Shown here one piece after another: positions 29,058 to 38,497 of a DNA stretch of 64,000 nucleotides (position 1 is the stretch's first letter; every line of letters starts with the position of its first letter). A program made the translations under genes and the position numbers. The stretch is from an uncultured Duncaniella sp. (GTDB taxonomy: Bacteria > Bacteroidota > Bacteroidia > Bacteroidales > Muribaculaceae), in contig CAJTMH010000002.1 in NCBI GenBank assembly GCA_910577255.1, positions 62,001-126,000 on the forward strand, in the 5' to 3' direction. The notes beneath the pieces were generated by a model that was not told where the DNA came from, ran no database searches, and saw nothing but the letters and a program-made list of their open reading frames with translations.

Positions 29058-29870
29058 TTAATTCTTGTTACTTATATCGTGTGGATGGATAAATCCAGAA
29101 GCGAGAAGAGTGCGCATAGTGTTATCGTAGCCTGACCGGTAGACACGCGTAATCTCCTTTAGGTTAAACACCTTGTAGTTGGCAATATCGTTTATACTTA
29201 TGGCCAGATCACAAAGTTCCATCTGAGGTATGGAGTTGGTCTTGACCAGCAAATCGTAAGTGCGCTGTGCTATATCTATGATTGATTTCGGGGTCCCCCT
29301 GTGAGGCAGAGGACTGCAATTGACGCCGATGAGATATTTGCACTTGTCTCTCAGCGCCCACGCGGGAAGATTGGCGAGGACGCCGCCATCCACGTAGGTC
29401 ACACCGTCAATCTTAACCGGCTTGAACACAATAGGAATACTGCAAGAGGCAGCCACACGTTCCACTATGGCACCGCTGGTGAAGGCCACAGGTTCATTAT
29501 GGTCGAGATCGGTGGCACAAATCACAGCAGGCATGGGGAGCTGCTCTATGTTCTCGAAAGGGATATGTTTCTTGAGAAATTTCTTGAACCCGTCGATTGA
29601 GAAAAATCCGTCGCGAGGCACCGCCAATTCAGCAAAATCACTGAACTTTGCGTTGCTGAACACAGTCATGATCTCCTCAGGGCTCATACCCGCCGCATAC
29701 ATGGCCGTGACCACCGAACCGGCACTCACGCCGGCTATTATATCAGGCTTTATTCCCATCTCCTCCAATGCCTTAAGAGCACCGGCATGGGCAAACCCTC
29801 TTGCTCCGCCACCGCTTAGGACGAGGCCGAGTTTATAGGGCTTCCTGGAGAATTTTAACATATCAAGCAT
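29058..29870 (-). CDS. Patatin-like phospholipase (RssA type)
   Basis: A serine hydrolase of lipids or acyl esters. The 270-residue protein has the oxyanion motif SGGGARGFAHAG (19-30), nucleophile Ser49 in GVSAGS, and Asp161 in the YVDGGVLANLP motif, making the Ser-Asp dyad of patatins; its size fits cytoplasmic RssA/YchK proteins. An in-frame ATG lies upstream at 29900, but a good TAAATTTG box at 29886-29879 falls inside that extension, so the start at 29870 is preferred. It is likely co-transcribed with the GH13 gene downstream. Confidence 0.88.
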   Translation of the reverse strand: MLDMLKFSRKPYKLGLVLSGGGARGFAHAGALKALEEMGIKPDIIAGVSAGSVVTAMYAAGMSPEEIMTVFSNAKFSDFAELAVPRDGFFSIDGFKKFLKKHIPFENIEQLPMPAVICATDLDHNEPVAFTSGAIVERVAASCSIPIVFKPVKIDGVTYVDGGVLANLPAWALRDKCKYLIGVNCSPLPHRGTPKSIIDIAQRTYDLLVKTNSIPQMELCDLAISINDIANYKVFNLKEITRVYRSGYDNTMRTLLASGFIHPHDISNKN

Positions 29871-29878
29871 ACTGATTG

Positions 29879-29912
29879 CAAATTTACGATTTTTTCCCAA
29901 GAGCCATCCAAA
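29879..29912 (-). promoter_or_regulatory. Promoter of the patatin-like gene
   Basis: Minus-strand TTTG (29912-29909), a 22-base spacer and TAAATTTG (29886-29879). The box ends eight bases before the ATG at 29870, the same spacing as at tadA, so the mRNA would be leaderless or nearly so. Confidence 0.55.
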
Positions 29913-29981
29913 AACAACTGTTAAAATCCCAACTCTTGATTATTATGGAGCTAAAAGCTCGGTTTTAATCCCAAATTTCAC

Positions 29982-29989
29982 TAAATTTG
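29982..29989 (+). promoter_or_regulatory. Putative extended -7 box of the polymerase delta' gene
   Basis: TAAATTTG inside TTCACTAAATTTGCA, identical to the string before dxr. It lies 22 bases ahead of the ATG at 30012. No matching -33 TTG was found. Confidence 0.6.
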
Positions 29990-30011
29990 CACTAACCAAC
30001 ACATCCTGCAC

Positions 30012-31142
30012 ATGAAATTCAGTGACATTCCGGCCCATGACAATGTGAAGCGCCAACTGCGCGACATGGTGGCTGACCAACGCATACCGCATGCCCTCCT
30101 CCTTCATGGTCCGTCAGGCATCGGGAAACACTTGCTTGCCCGCGCATTCGCCCAGTATCTCCACTGCATGAGCCCTACGCCCGAAGGTGAGCCGTGCGGG
30201 AAGTGTCCGGCTTGTCTGCAACACCAGTCGTTCAACCATGTCGACACACTTCATGTCTTTCCAGTGGTTAAAACCGATAAGCTCAAGGCCCCTATTTCGG
30301 ACGACTACCTAAGTGAGTTTAAGGATTTTGTCACATCCTCACCATTCATGGATTTCGACAGATGGGCTGCTTCATTCGAAAAGAAAAACGCCCAACCGGT
30401 CATCTACGTCTCCGAGAGTGAAGCCCTCGAGCAGCGACTGGCTGTGACAACAACTGTGTCACGCTATAAGATAGTTATCCTATGGCTTCCGGAAAAGATG
30501 AACGAGCAGACCGCCAACAAACTGTTGAAGCTCATTGAGGAGCCATTTCACGACACGATCTTCATCCTCGTCTCCAATGATGCGGCAGCGATATTACCGA
30601 CCATCTACTCCCGCTGTCGCCCGATAGAGATGAAACGCCTCAGTGACGATGTGATTGCCAGATATCTGACCGACCGTATGGCACTCGACCCTCAGGATGC
30701 CATGGCTATAGCGCACATAGCTTCCGGCGACATCAACGCTGCGCTTCGTTCGCTTGACGCCACAAGTGTCAGCCGCATGTTCTTCGACTATTTCGTGCAG
30801 CTCATGCGCCTGGCCTACCAACGTGACGTGAAAGGGCTGAAACAATGGAGCACGGATGTGGCCGCAATGGGACGAGAACAAGAGATTAAATTTTACGACT
30901 ACTGCCAGCGGCTCATACGTGAAAATTTCATCTTCAATTTCAACGTTCCCGACCTCGTCTACCTCAACCGTAACGAAGCCCAGTTCAGCAAGAATTTCGC
31001 ACGCTTCATCTCCGAAAACAACGCGGAGAAAATCATCAGCGTGATGAACGAAGCGGCAATTGACATCAGCGGGAACGCTAATGGGAAAATTGTGAACTTC
31101 GACCTCGCGATAAAGATGATCATACTCATCAAGAATTATTGA
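30012..31142 (+). CDS. holB: DNA polymerase III delta' subunit (clamp loader ATPase)
   Basis: Part of the clamp loader that puts the sliding clamp on DNA. The 376-residue protein has an AAA+ core with P-loop GPSGIGKH at 33-40, a zinc site formed by Cys52, Cys62, Cys65 and Cys68 (CGKCPAC), and an SRC-type motif in IYSRCRPIEM. It differs from gamma/tau by its short length and the region from 85 to 130. The downstream nuclease gene begins 41 bases later and is likely in the same operon. Confidence 0.9.
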   Translation: MKFSDIPAHDNVKRQLRDMVADQRIPHALLLHGPSGIGKHLLARAFAQYLHCMSPTPEGEPCGKCPACLQHQSFNHVDTLHVFPVVKTDKLKAPISDDYLSEFKDFVTSSPFMDFDRWAASFEKKNAQPVIYVSESEALEQRLAVTTTVSRYKIVILWLPEKMNEQTANKLLKLIEEPFHDTIFILVSNDAAAILPTIYSRCRPIEMKRLSDDVIARYLTDRMALDPQDAMAIAHIASGDINAALRSLDATSVSRMFFDYFVQLMRLAYQRDVKGLKQWSTDVAAMGREQEIKFYDYCQRLIRENFIFNFNVPDLVYLNRNEAQFSKNFARFISENNAEKIISVMNEAAIDISGNANGKIVNFDLAIKMIILIKNY

Positions 31143-31183
31143 CATCATCCTGATCAGGCATAATCAAACCATATCCACCATTT

Positions 31184-34135
31184 ATGATTCCCTTCCTCCA
31201 ACAAGTAGCCAAAGCATACTTAGCCAACGAGCGCGAAGAGATGATTGATTACTGCTTCGTCTTCCCCAACAAGCGCAGCGGAGTGTTTTTCCGCCATTAC
31301 CTTACGGAGGAGATGGGAGGGGACCCATTCATAATGCCCGAGATAGCGACCATCGCCGAAGTCACAGCCAGCTTCTCGGCTCTGGCCCCGGCTCCGCGAC
31401 TCGACCAACTGTTCATCCTTTACAACGAATACCGCGCCCTCAGCGACGATATAGCCAGTTTCGACCAATTCCTGTTCTGGGGAGACATGCTTCTGAGCGA
31501 CTTCAATGATGTGGACCGTTATCTCGTCGATCCCCACAAACTCTTTGTCAACCTTAAGCGATTCCGCGAGGTAAGCGCCAACTATCTCACCGACGAACAG
31601 CGTGAGATCATCAGCCGCTACTGGGGCGAACAGTTCATCCACCATTCCCCCGACGAGTTCTGGAACCATATCCACCATCAGGGTCCAACGGAACTTGAGA
31701 CAAAATTTCTTAAGTTATGGGAAGTCCTCGACCCTCTTTTCGAAAACTTCAAAAAGCGTCTTCTTGATTGCGGCATGGCTACCGAAGGTATGTTTGCACG
31801 CAACGCAGTCAACTATCTCACCAACACATCCACCGGGCAACTTCCCTACCGACGCTATATATTTGTCGGCTTCAACGTCCTCACCCTGTCGGAGATAAAG
31901 ATATTCGAGAAACTTCAAGCCCGAGGTATCGCCGACTTTTATTGGGACATGGCTGCCCCGACGTTCAGGGCGGAAGGCAATCGAGCCGCCCGCTTCATGC
32001 GCCACAATGTGGAGTGCTTTCCGTCACGCTATGACATAGCGGGTCTGTACCCCATACCTCCCGGGCAGTTCCCGAAAGTACACATCACAGGTGTGCCGAG
32101 CTCATTCGGGCAGACCAAGGCGGCCGGCGCACAACTCAACGAATGGATTGAGCAAGGCATCATCAACAATCCTGCCGACGCCACAAACACGGCCGTGGTG
32201 CTTCCTGACGAGGCCCTGTTCATCCCCATGATCCATGCAGTGCCTACGGCCATCACAGCCCTCAACGTCACGATGGGATTCCCGATGAAGAACACCTCTT
32301 TCGCTTCATTCATCTCAGCCATCGTGTCAATGCATCTGCGCTCCACTTTCTCGAAAGGTATCTGCCAGTACTTCTATGAGGACATCAAAGCGGTGATCAC
32401 ACATCCGCTGCTACAGCGCTTTGACAGCAACGGATGCAATGCCGTGATGAAACTCCTCCTCGAAAAGCGCCTCTACATGGTGCCTGCCGACAAGATTGCA
32501 GAGACCATACCTGAGATGGCCTTCATCTTCACTCCCATATCCGACACCAACGGCATTGAAGAAGGGTATGGCTACTTCATGACCTTAACCCAACGCCTCC
32601 TCGACCTTGTCACAGCCGACGAAGCAAACAGTGTGGAGAAATTCTTCCTGCAGTCCTATCGCATCGCTCTCGACGAGCTTAAGACCGCGGCCGACCGCTG
32701 GAGCATAAGCATGAAGGACACCACATTCATCCAGCTCCTGCAACGCACCATTGCCTCCGTGTCAATTAATTTCACCGGCGAGCCGCTGAAAGGGATGCAG
32801 ATAATGGGTGTGCTCGAGACTCGTGTGCTCGATTTCGACAACCTCATCATGTTATCGATGAACGAGCGGGTGTTTCCTCGTAAACACTACTCACGCTCAT
32901 TCATCCCCGACACCCTCAGACGCAGCTACGGAATGGCCACCACCGACTTCCAAGAGTCGATTTATGCCTATTATTTTTACCGTCTTATATCACGCGCATC
33001 ACATGTGCGCCTCTATTATGACGCCCGCACTCTGAGCGGGAAAAACAGCGAGATGTCGCGCTATATAGCCCAATTGCTCTATCTCTTCCCGCAGTGTGAG
33101 GTCATCCACGACCTTGCCGCTTTCTCGTCGGGACAGCTGACAGAGGAGGCCATAGCCATAGAAAAGACACCGGAGATAATGGATAAACTCCGCGAATTCA
33201 CCTTTGAGAAGGGGGGCCGAACACTTTCAGCCTCATCCATCAATGATTACATCAACTGCCCACTCTCGTTCTATCTGAAACGTATATGCCGCCTCGACCT
33301 TGACGAGGAGATTATCGACTATATGGACTCCGGGACTTACGGCAGCATCCTGCATGAGGTGGCCGAAAGGATATACAAGGGGCTCAGAGGCAACAATGAT
33401 GAGGTGAAAATAACACCTGAGATTCTCGACCATATCATAAGTGACAACGTGAAGCTCGACCGCATCATCACAGAGCTTATCAACGAAAAGTATAACAGAT
33501 ATCCCAAAGGCGACACCACACCACTGGTCGGCGAATCGAAGGTGCTCGGGCATGTCATGCGGCATTTCCTCAAACTCATGTTCAGGGAGGAGAAAAAAAT
33601 CGCTCCGTTCGATTTCATTGACGGCGAACGCCAGATAATAGACCGCATGCGGATAGCAGATGACCTGACCATCAACATCAACCAGATCATTGACCGTATC
33701 GACCGGGTGTATCCCGAAGGGAAGTACGGAGAGCCCATGAGCGGGACACTCCGAATAGTGGACTATAAGACCGGAAGCGATAAAATCACGTTCACCAGTA
33801 TCGACCAACTCTTCGATCCGGCGGATGCCGATCGCCGCAAGGCTGTGCTGCAACTTATGTTCTATTGCAATGCTTTCGCACAACACACAGGATATACCGA
33901 AGCCATAAAACCACAGATATATCTTTTCCGCACACTCTCCACACAGGGCCTTCCCCCGCTGCGGTTCAATAAAAAACCGTTCGAGGACTATAGAGAGATA
34001 AACGAGGAGTTCATGCAGCGTTTCCGTGATGTAATCAAAGAGATGTTCGACCCGGCTGTCCCCTTCACTCAGGCCCTCAACGACCATTCATGCACGTTCT
34101 GTTCATTTAAAGCCATCTGCCGCAAAGACAAATGA
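31184..34135 (+). CDS. PD-(D/E)XK nuclease family protein, AddB-like
   Basis: Probably a double-strand break processing nuclease subunit. The 983-residue protein has a helicase-like but degenerate N-terminal region with no clear Walker A, as in AddB, and a C-terminal RecB-type nuclease fold: the Glu/His segment SILHEVAERIY, then IVDYKTG with Asp860 and Lys862. Four cysteines bracket the nuclease (Cys692 in INCPLSFYL; Cys970, Cys973 and Cys979 in CTFCSFKAIC), the arrangement that holds an iron-sulfur cluster in AddB. No addA-like helicase gene is in the window. It overlaps hemW by four bases. Confidence 0.85.
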   Translation: MIPFLQQVAKAYLANEREEMIDYCFVFPNKRSGVFFRHYLTEEMGGDPFIMPEIATIAEVTASFSALAPAPRLDQLFILYNEYRALSDDIASFDQFLFWGDMLLSDFNDVDRYLVDPHKLFVNLKRFREVSANYLTDEQREIISRYWGEQFIHHSPDEFWNHIHHQGPTELETKFLKLWEVLDPLFENFKKRLLDCGMATEGMFARNAVNYLTNTSTGQLPYRRYIFVGFNVLTLSEIKIFEKLQARGIADFYWDMAAPTFRAEGNRAARFMRHNVECFPSRYDIAGLYPIPPGQFPKVHITGVPSSFGQTKAAGAQLNEWIEQGIINNPADATNTAVVLPDEALFIPMIHAVPTAITALNVTMGFPMKNTSFASFISAIVSMHLRSTFSKGICQYFYEDIKAVITHPLLQRFDSNGCNAVMKLLLEKRLYMVPADKIAETIPEMAFIFTPISDTNGIEEGYGYFMTLTQRLLDLVTADEANSVEKFFLQSYRIALDELKTAADRWSISMKDTTFIQLLQRTIASVSINFTGEPLKGMQIMGVLETRVLDFDNLIMLSMNERVFPRKHYSRSFIPDTLRRSYGMATTDFQESIYAYYFYRLISRASHVRLYYDARTLSGKNSEMSRYIAQLLYLFPQCEVIHDLAAFSSGQLTEEAIAIEKTPEIMDKLREFTFEKGGRTLSASSINDYINCPLSFYLKRICRLDLDEEIIDYMDSGTYGSILHEVAERIYKGLRGNNDEVKITPEILDHIISDNVKLDRIITELINEKYNRYPKGDTTPLVGESKVLGHVMRHFLKLMFREEKKIAPFDFIDGERQIIDRMRIADDLTININQIIDRIDRVYPEGKYGEPMSGTLRIVDYKTGSDKITFTSIDQLFDPADADRRKAVLQLMFYCNAFAQHTGYTEAIKPQIYLFRTLSTQGLPPLRFNKKPFEDYREINEEFMQRFRDVIKEMFDPAVPFTQALNDHSCTFCSFKAICRKDK

Positions 34136-35265
34136 CCCAGACCACAAAGCTATATATCCACGTTCCGTTCTGCCACGCCAAATGCTACTATTGTGACTTC
34201 TATTCCTCCCCCAACAACAAATGGATGGAGGGATACGTCGATGCCGTGATAAACGAATGGAACCGCAGAAAGCTCACGGCTCCCGGGCCGGTGGACACCA
34301 TATATTTGGGAGGAGGGACCCCATCGTCACTTCCCCTGCCATTGCTTGAAAGACTCCTCTCCGCCCTCCCTTCTACCGGACTCAGAGAGTTCACAATCGA
34401 AGCTAACCCCGAAGATGTCACTCCTGAGTGGGTAAGATTTATCACCGAAAGGACTTCCATCAACCGCGTAAGCATGGGATTCCAGACATTTGATGACAAG
34501 GAGCTTGCCGCAATCGGAAGACGCCACTCGGCCGCCCAGTCGCTCAATGCGCTTGAATTGCTTCGAACCCATGGCATATCCAACATCAGCTGTGACCTAA
34601 TCTACGGTCTACCCGGACAGGACCTCGAATCATGGCAGCGCTCGCTTGACACCCTTATCGGATGTCGTCCTCAACATATATCCGCCTATCTTCTCTCTTA
34701 TGAGCCCGGCACACGTCTCGACGTAATGCTCGCCAAAGGAAAAGTAAGCGAGACTGACGAGGAGACGGTGAGCCAAATGTACCGATATCTTTGTGTCGCC
34801 ACTGCCAAAGCCGGCTATAGCCATTATGAGATTTCAAATTTCGCGCTGCCAGGTTATGAAGCCATACACAACTCTTCGTATTGGGACGGTTCACCTTACA
34901 TAGGGATAGGCCCGGGCGCCCATTCATGGGACGGATCAAACCGCAGTGCCAACCCATCGGACCTTAAGAGATATGTGGAATGCCGGGGTGAGGGATTCGG
35001 AGTCATAGAGGAGGAGACTGATTCCAATCGTTTCAACGACCACACCATAACCGCCCTACGCACATCAGCCGGGCTAAATCTCGGTACTGTAATGCAAAAA
35101 TTCGGGCCCGATTACCTTTCTGAGCTTAAGGCCCAGGCAAAACCTTTGATTGCCAGCGGTGATTTGATATATGTAGCCGAAACAGACACACTCCACATCC
35201 CTGAATCAAAATGGCTTGTGTCTAATCCCATACTCCTACAGCTAATCAAAGTTGATGACGATTAA
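34132..35265 (+). CDS. hemW: HemW-type radical SAM protein (haem chaperone)
   Basis: Formerly called oxygen-independent coproporphyrinogen III oxidase-like; HemW proteins bind haem and deliver it to target proteins. In this 377-residue protein the radical SAM cluster motif is Cys14-x3-Cys18-x2-Cys21 (CHAKCYYC). The fourth cysteine that marks true HemN enzymes just after this motif is absent (DFYS follows). GGGTPSSL, EANPEDV and SMGFQTF are further family signs. It starts within the stop codon of the AddB-like gene. A link to the haem-using cluster at 36165-42693 is possible but not shown. Confidence 0.92.
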   Translation: MTQTTKLYIHVPFCHAKCYYCDFYSSPNNKWMEGYVDAVINEWNRRKLTAPGPVDTIYLGGGTPSSLPLPLLERLLSALPSTGLREFTIEANPEDVTPEWVRFITERTSINRVSMGFQTFDDKELAAIGRRHSAAQSLNALELLRTHGISNISCDLIYGLPGQDLESWQRSLDTLIGCRPQHISAYLLSYEPGTRLDVMLAKGKVSETDEETVSQMYRYLCVATAKAGYSHYEISNFALPGYEAIHNSSYWDGSPYIGIGPGAHSWDGSNRSANPSDLKRYVECRGEGFGVIEEETDSNRFNDHTITALRTSAGLNLGTVMQKFGPDYLSELKAQAKPLIASGDLIYVAETDTLHIPESKWLVSNPILLQLIKVDDD

Positions 35266-35355
35266 ACACAAATGTCGCCACAAAGGAGACATCACTATCC
35301 GATGCAGTCAAGTAAAAAAATGTCAATAATCCGAACACTTGCACCGACACGCTGG

Positions 35356-35387
35356 TTTGGATAACTGAGGGGGAATTATTAACTTTG
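35356..35387 (+). promoter_or_regulatory. Promoter of the CpsB-like gene
   Basis: TTTG (35356-35359), a 20-base spacer and TAACTTTG (35380-35387), an excellent match to the Bacteroidota consensus. Transcription should start near 35393, about 17 bases before the ATG at 35410, so this gene is transcribed independently of hemW. Confidence 0.8.
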
Positions 35388-35409
35388 CAATTCAATAAAA
35401 ATCGAAAAT

Positions 35410-36159
35410 ATGGCTTTATTCAGTTTCCTGTCACGCAAAAGTGACCCCATACAACTTCCGTTCAAGACCGACATCCACTGCCACATAGTCCCCGGCGTGG
35501 ACGACGGATCGCCGGATGTAGAAACTTCTGCCGAACTTGTGAAACGCATGAACGGCTGGGGCATAGAGCGAATAATTGCCACACCTCATGTGACGGAAGC
35601 CTCGTTCGAGAATACCCCCGACATCCTTGACCCGGCTCTTGAGGAGCTTCAGGAAGAGCTCAAAAGACGTGGAATGAACATACCGGTGACACGTTCGTCA
35701 GAAAACCGTATCGACGACTTCTTCCGCGAACAACTCGCAGCCGGACTCATCACCACCTTCCCCAACAACTATATCCTCGTAGAGAATTCATTCATTCAGG
35801 AGCCCTGGCAGCTTGACCAATTCCTGTTCGACCTTAAAATCAAGGGATTCAAGCCAATTCTCGCACACCCCGAACGTTTCTTCTACTATTTCAGCGAAAA
35901 ACCTGAGCGCTACGATGAACTCCACAATGCCGGCAACCTGTTTCAGGTCAACGTGCTGTCACTTGCCGGGGCCTACAGCAAGGCAGAAAAGCGCACAGCT
36001 GAACGCCTCATCGAGAAGGGATATGTGGATTTCCTCGGAACCGACCTGCACAATCACCGCCACGCCGACATCATAGATGACTATCTTCGCTCGAAGGATG
36101 CACGACGCCACTTCGAAGCATTGTCGGGACGACTACTCAACGACGTGGTGTTCAAATAA
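35410..36159 (+). CDS. CpsB/CapC-type tyrosine-protein phosphatase (PHP fold)
   Basis: Manganese-dependent phosphatases of this family dephosphorylate tyrosine kinases that control capsule or exopolysaccharide export. The 249-residue PHP protein has the metal motif DIHCHIVPGVDDG (His23, His25), ATPHVT, the glutamate in LVENSF, LAHPERF and the C-terminal GTDLHNHR. No capsule genes or Wzc kinase lie next to it, so the partner must be elsewhere. It converges on the cytochrome assembly gene with only five bases between the stops. Confidence 0.88.
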   Translation: MALFSFLSRKSDPIQLPFKTDIHCHIVPGVDDGSPDVETSAELVKRMNGWGIERIIATPHVTEASFENTPDILDPALEELQEELKRRGMNIPVTRSSENRIDDFFREQLAAGLITTFPNNYILVENSFIQEPWQLDQFLFDLKIKGFKPILAHPERFFYYFSEKPERYDELHNAGNLFQVNVLSLAGAYSKAEKRTAERLIEKGYVDFLGTDLHNHRHADIIDDYLRSKDARRHFEALSGRLLNDVVFK

Positions 36160-36164
36160 CCGGC

Positions 36165-38387
36165 TTACGCGTAGGAGTGCAGCCCCGAGAGGAGGTAGTT
36201 GACTCCGAAATAAGTCATCAGGACAGCCAAGAACGCGATTGCGAAATAAGCGTTCCTCACACCCGGTCGCCTGAACCATGGAAATGACACAGCATGGATG
36301 GGCCATGCGTAGATTATCAACGTGACGAGTGCCCATGTCTCTTTAGGGTCCCAGCCCCAGTATCTCCCCCACGACTGATTAGCCCATATAGCTCCTACGA
36401 AGATACCGGCCCCAAGCAGAAACACCGCCGGATAAAGCAGCATCTCTGAAATGTCGGCCAGGCGACTGACCGCCATCCCATTTCTCCTCACCATAAGAGC
36501 GCACACCGAATTGATCATCATGACAGCAAAAAGCGCATAGGATGTCATGATGAGCATCACATGAAGTGACAACAAAGGAGAAGCAAGCACAGGCATAAGA
36601 TTGCCCACCGCAGGATTGCTTTCACCCATCATAGCAACCATAAGCGCGAAACCGCACACCAACAATCCTCCAGGCAACACTATCGGGAGCCGATTACGCA
36701 GCACCATGGCCAACACCAGTCCTATCCATGCCAGGCATTGCATGGTCTCAAAGCCATTGCTCAAAGGCAGATGTCCGCCAACCACTCCACGCAGGATAAT
36801 CACACACGTGATATAGATGAGTAACACGGCTGTAATGGCAGCTATGAGACGTTGACCTAAAACATCCCCTCCGCCCGAACGCCGGCTATGCACTCCCCGG
36901 CAAAAGAGAACCAGGCCAAAAAAACCTGAGAGAATCGACACAACAGCAGCCGGAAGAGAGGTCGGCAAACTATTATAAAGCAACTCGGCCTCAAACCTCA
37001 TGCGTCCCGGAAGATTGTCCTCTCCCGCATTCCTTACCTGCCATTGCTTTATCCGGTCAATCCCTGTGTTGGCACTCACGAAGCGGCCGTGGGCTATATC
37101 TTTGGCTATCGCCTCCATCATCCCCGCCGGATTGTCGGCAGTGACAGCCGGCATATCGTCAACCCATGAATACCACTCCACTCCTTCTCCGGGAGCATCG
37201 ACTGATGGGAAAATCTTCACTCCCCTGCCTGTGCACACTAATGATATGAGATTGACCTTCTCATCAGCGGCGAGAAGATTCCTGTCAGTAAGGTTCTCCT
37301 CCATACCCGTATGCAGCTTATAGCCGGTGCGGTCATAGAAGTCAGTCAACGAGACATAAACTCCATCAGTCCCGAGGCGCGACTTCACCTCATCACCTTT
37401 GATTTTTATCATCGGCTCACGCTTCCAGTCATCATAATAGAATATCCATCCGGTAAACACCTGCTCGGGAGAGAATCCTTTGTAACTGCTTTTGCCGTAA
37501 ACTTTCATGCAGAAATCGCGGGCCATGGTCTGCAAGGGCACCACCCTGTCGCCCCAATAGACATAGATACGGCCAAAATTTTTAGCCAACGGACGTTGCA
37601 ACACACGCGGCATGGAGGAGGATTCGCCATCTCCGGCATGTGCCACACCTCCGGAGCAACAGATCAGCATCACCACTCCAACCGCCTTCAAAAGGCGCCG
37701 GAAACGCGTATGCTTCGCAAAGAAAAATGCCAACATAGACACAAACATAGCACAATAACCGCCATAACTTATCCCTATTCCCCACGGATCATGACTCACT
37801 GAAAGCACCGTATAACCGTCACCCATGGCAGTCTGATAGAACCGATATCCCTGACATACCATCACATTATTCATTGACACTCGTTCAGTCAACATATCAC
37901 CCGCATCCGAGACTTCAAGGTCACTGTAGTAGTCCATCGGAGCCATTGTTCCCGGATAATATTCCACGCCACACTCTTTCAGCCTCATTCTGAACGGCAA
38001 CGAGGCCTCCTCACCGCCATCAAGCGTCCATTTCGCCACGGCAGGACTACCCTCCTGAAGTGTCACTTTTCCTTTCTCGCCCCACAGGTAGGTGACACCT
38101 GCACCGCCCAATATCAGGGCAAAAGAAATATGCAGCATAAGCCCGGACAACGACATGGAATGACGACGAGCCACGACATAAGCCATCGCCGACACCCCCA
38201 TCAGTATCCATCCGGCTATCATAAATGGGGAGTGATAAAACAGCTCGGCAGCCTTGGCTGATCCGGCTATTTTCTCAACCACGGTCGCAACTATCATGGC
38301 CAAAGTGAGAACACCCAACAGACAGAACGAGATGTCACGCAAAAGTTTCATAACAGAGAATGCAGGATTAGAGGTCACGGATGACAA
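36165..38387 (-). CDS. Fused ResB-CcsA cytochrome c assembly protein (system II)
   Basis: Carries haem across the inner membrane and attaches it to c-type apocytochromes. The 740-residue protein joins an N-terminal ResB-like half (membrane helices at about 13-35, 52-70, 78-100 and near 205-225, with a large periplasmic part) to a C-terminal CcsA half with the haem-binding WGWDPKETW at 677-685. Starts at 38387 or 38351 are both possible; the latter gives MKLLRD. It sits downstream of a two-CxxCH protein, a likely client. A hairpin in the 110-base gap upstream may reduce read-through. Confidence 0.9.
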   Translation of the reverse strand: MSSVTSNPAFSVMKLLRDISFCLLGVLTLAMIVATVVEKIAGSAKAAELFYHSPFMIAGWILMGVSAMAYVVARRHSMSLSGLMLHISFALILGGAGVTYLWGEKGKVTLQEGSPAVAKWTLDGGEEASLPFRMRLKECGVEYYPGTMAPMDYYSDLEVSDAGDMLTERVSMNNVMVCQGYRFYQTAMGDGYTVLSVSHDPWGIGISYGGYCAMFVSMLAFFFAKHTRFRRLLKAVGVVMLICCSGGVAHAGDGESSSMPRVLQRPLAKNFGRIYVYWGDRVVPLQTMARDFCMKVYGKSSYKGFSPEQVFTGWIFYYDDWKREPMIKIKGDEVKSRLGTDGVYVSLTDFYDRTGYKLHTGMEENLTDRNLLAADEKVNLISLVCTGRGVKIFPSVDAPGEGVEWYSWVDDMPAVTADNPAGMMEAIAKDIAHGRFVSANTGIDRIKQWQVRNAGEDNLPGRMRFEAELLYNSLPTSLPAAVVSILSGFFGLVLFCRGVHSRRSGGGDVLGQRLIAAITAVLLIYITCVIILRGVVGGHLPLSNGFETMQCLAWIGLVLAMVLRNRLPIVLPGGLLVCGFALMVAMMGESNPAVGNLMPVLASPLLSLHVMLIMTSYALFAVMMINSVCALMVRRNGMAVSRLADISEMLLYPAVFLLGAGIFVGAIWANQSWGRYWGWDPKETWALVTLIIYAWPIHAVSFPWFRRPGVRNAYFAIAFLAVLMTYFGVNYLLSGLHSYA

Positions 38388-38406
38388 TCAGTCTACAATA
38401 AAATGA

Positions 38407-38447
38407 CAGGTTTCCGGGATGGAGCCGCACTCCACCCCGAAAACCTG
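38407..38447 (-). terminator. Hairpin between the two-haem protein gene and the cytochrome assembly gene
   Basis: CAGGTTTCCGGGATGGAG (38407-38424) pairs with CTCCACCCCGAAAACCTG (38430-38447) with a few mismatches around a CCGCA loop. On the minus strand it is followed by TCATTTTATTG, a weak T-tract, so it could be a partial terminator. Confidence 0.5.
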
Positions 38448-38497
38448 CCGGTTAACAGAATCGGTAATATCGCACATCTTTTTGTGTGTGACAACCG

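Noticed and set aside
33233..34087. 284-codon open frame on the minus strand opposite the AddB-like gene
   Set aside because: It lies wholly inside a gene with clear nuclease and iron-sulfur motifs and shows no family signature.
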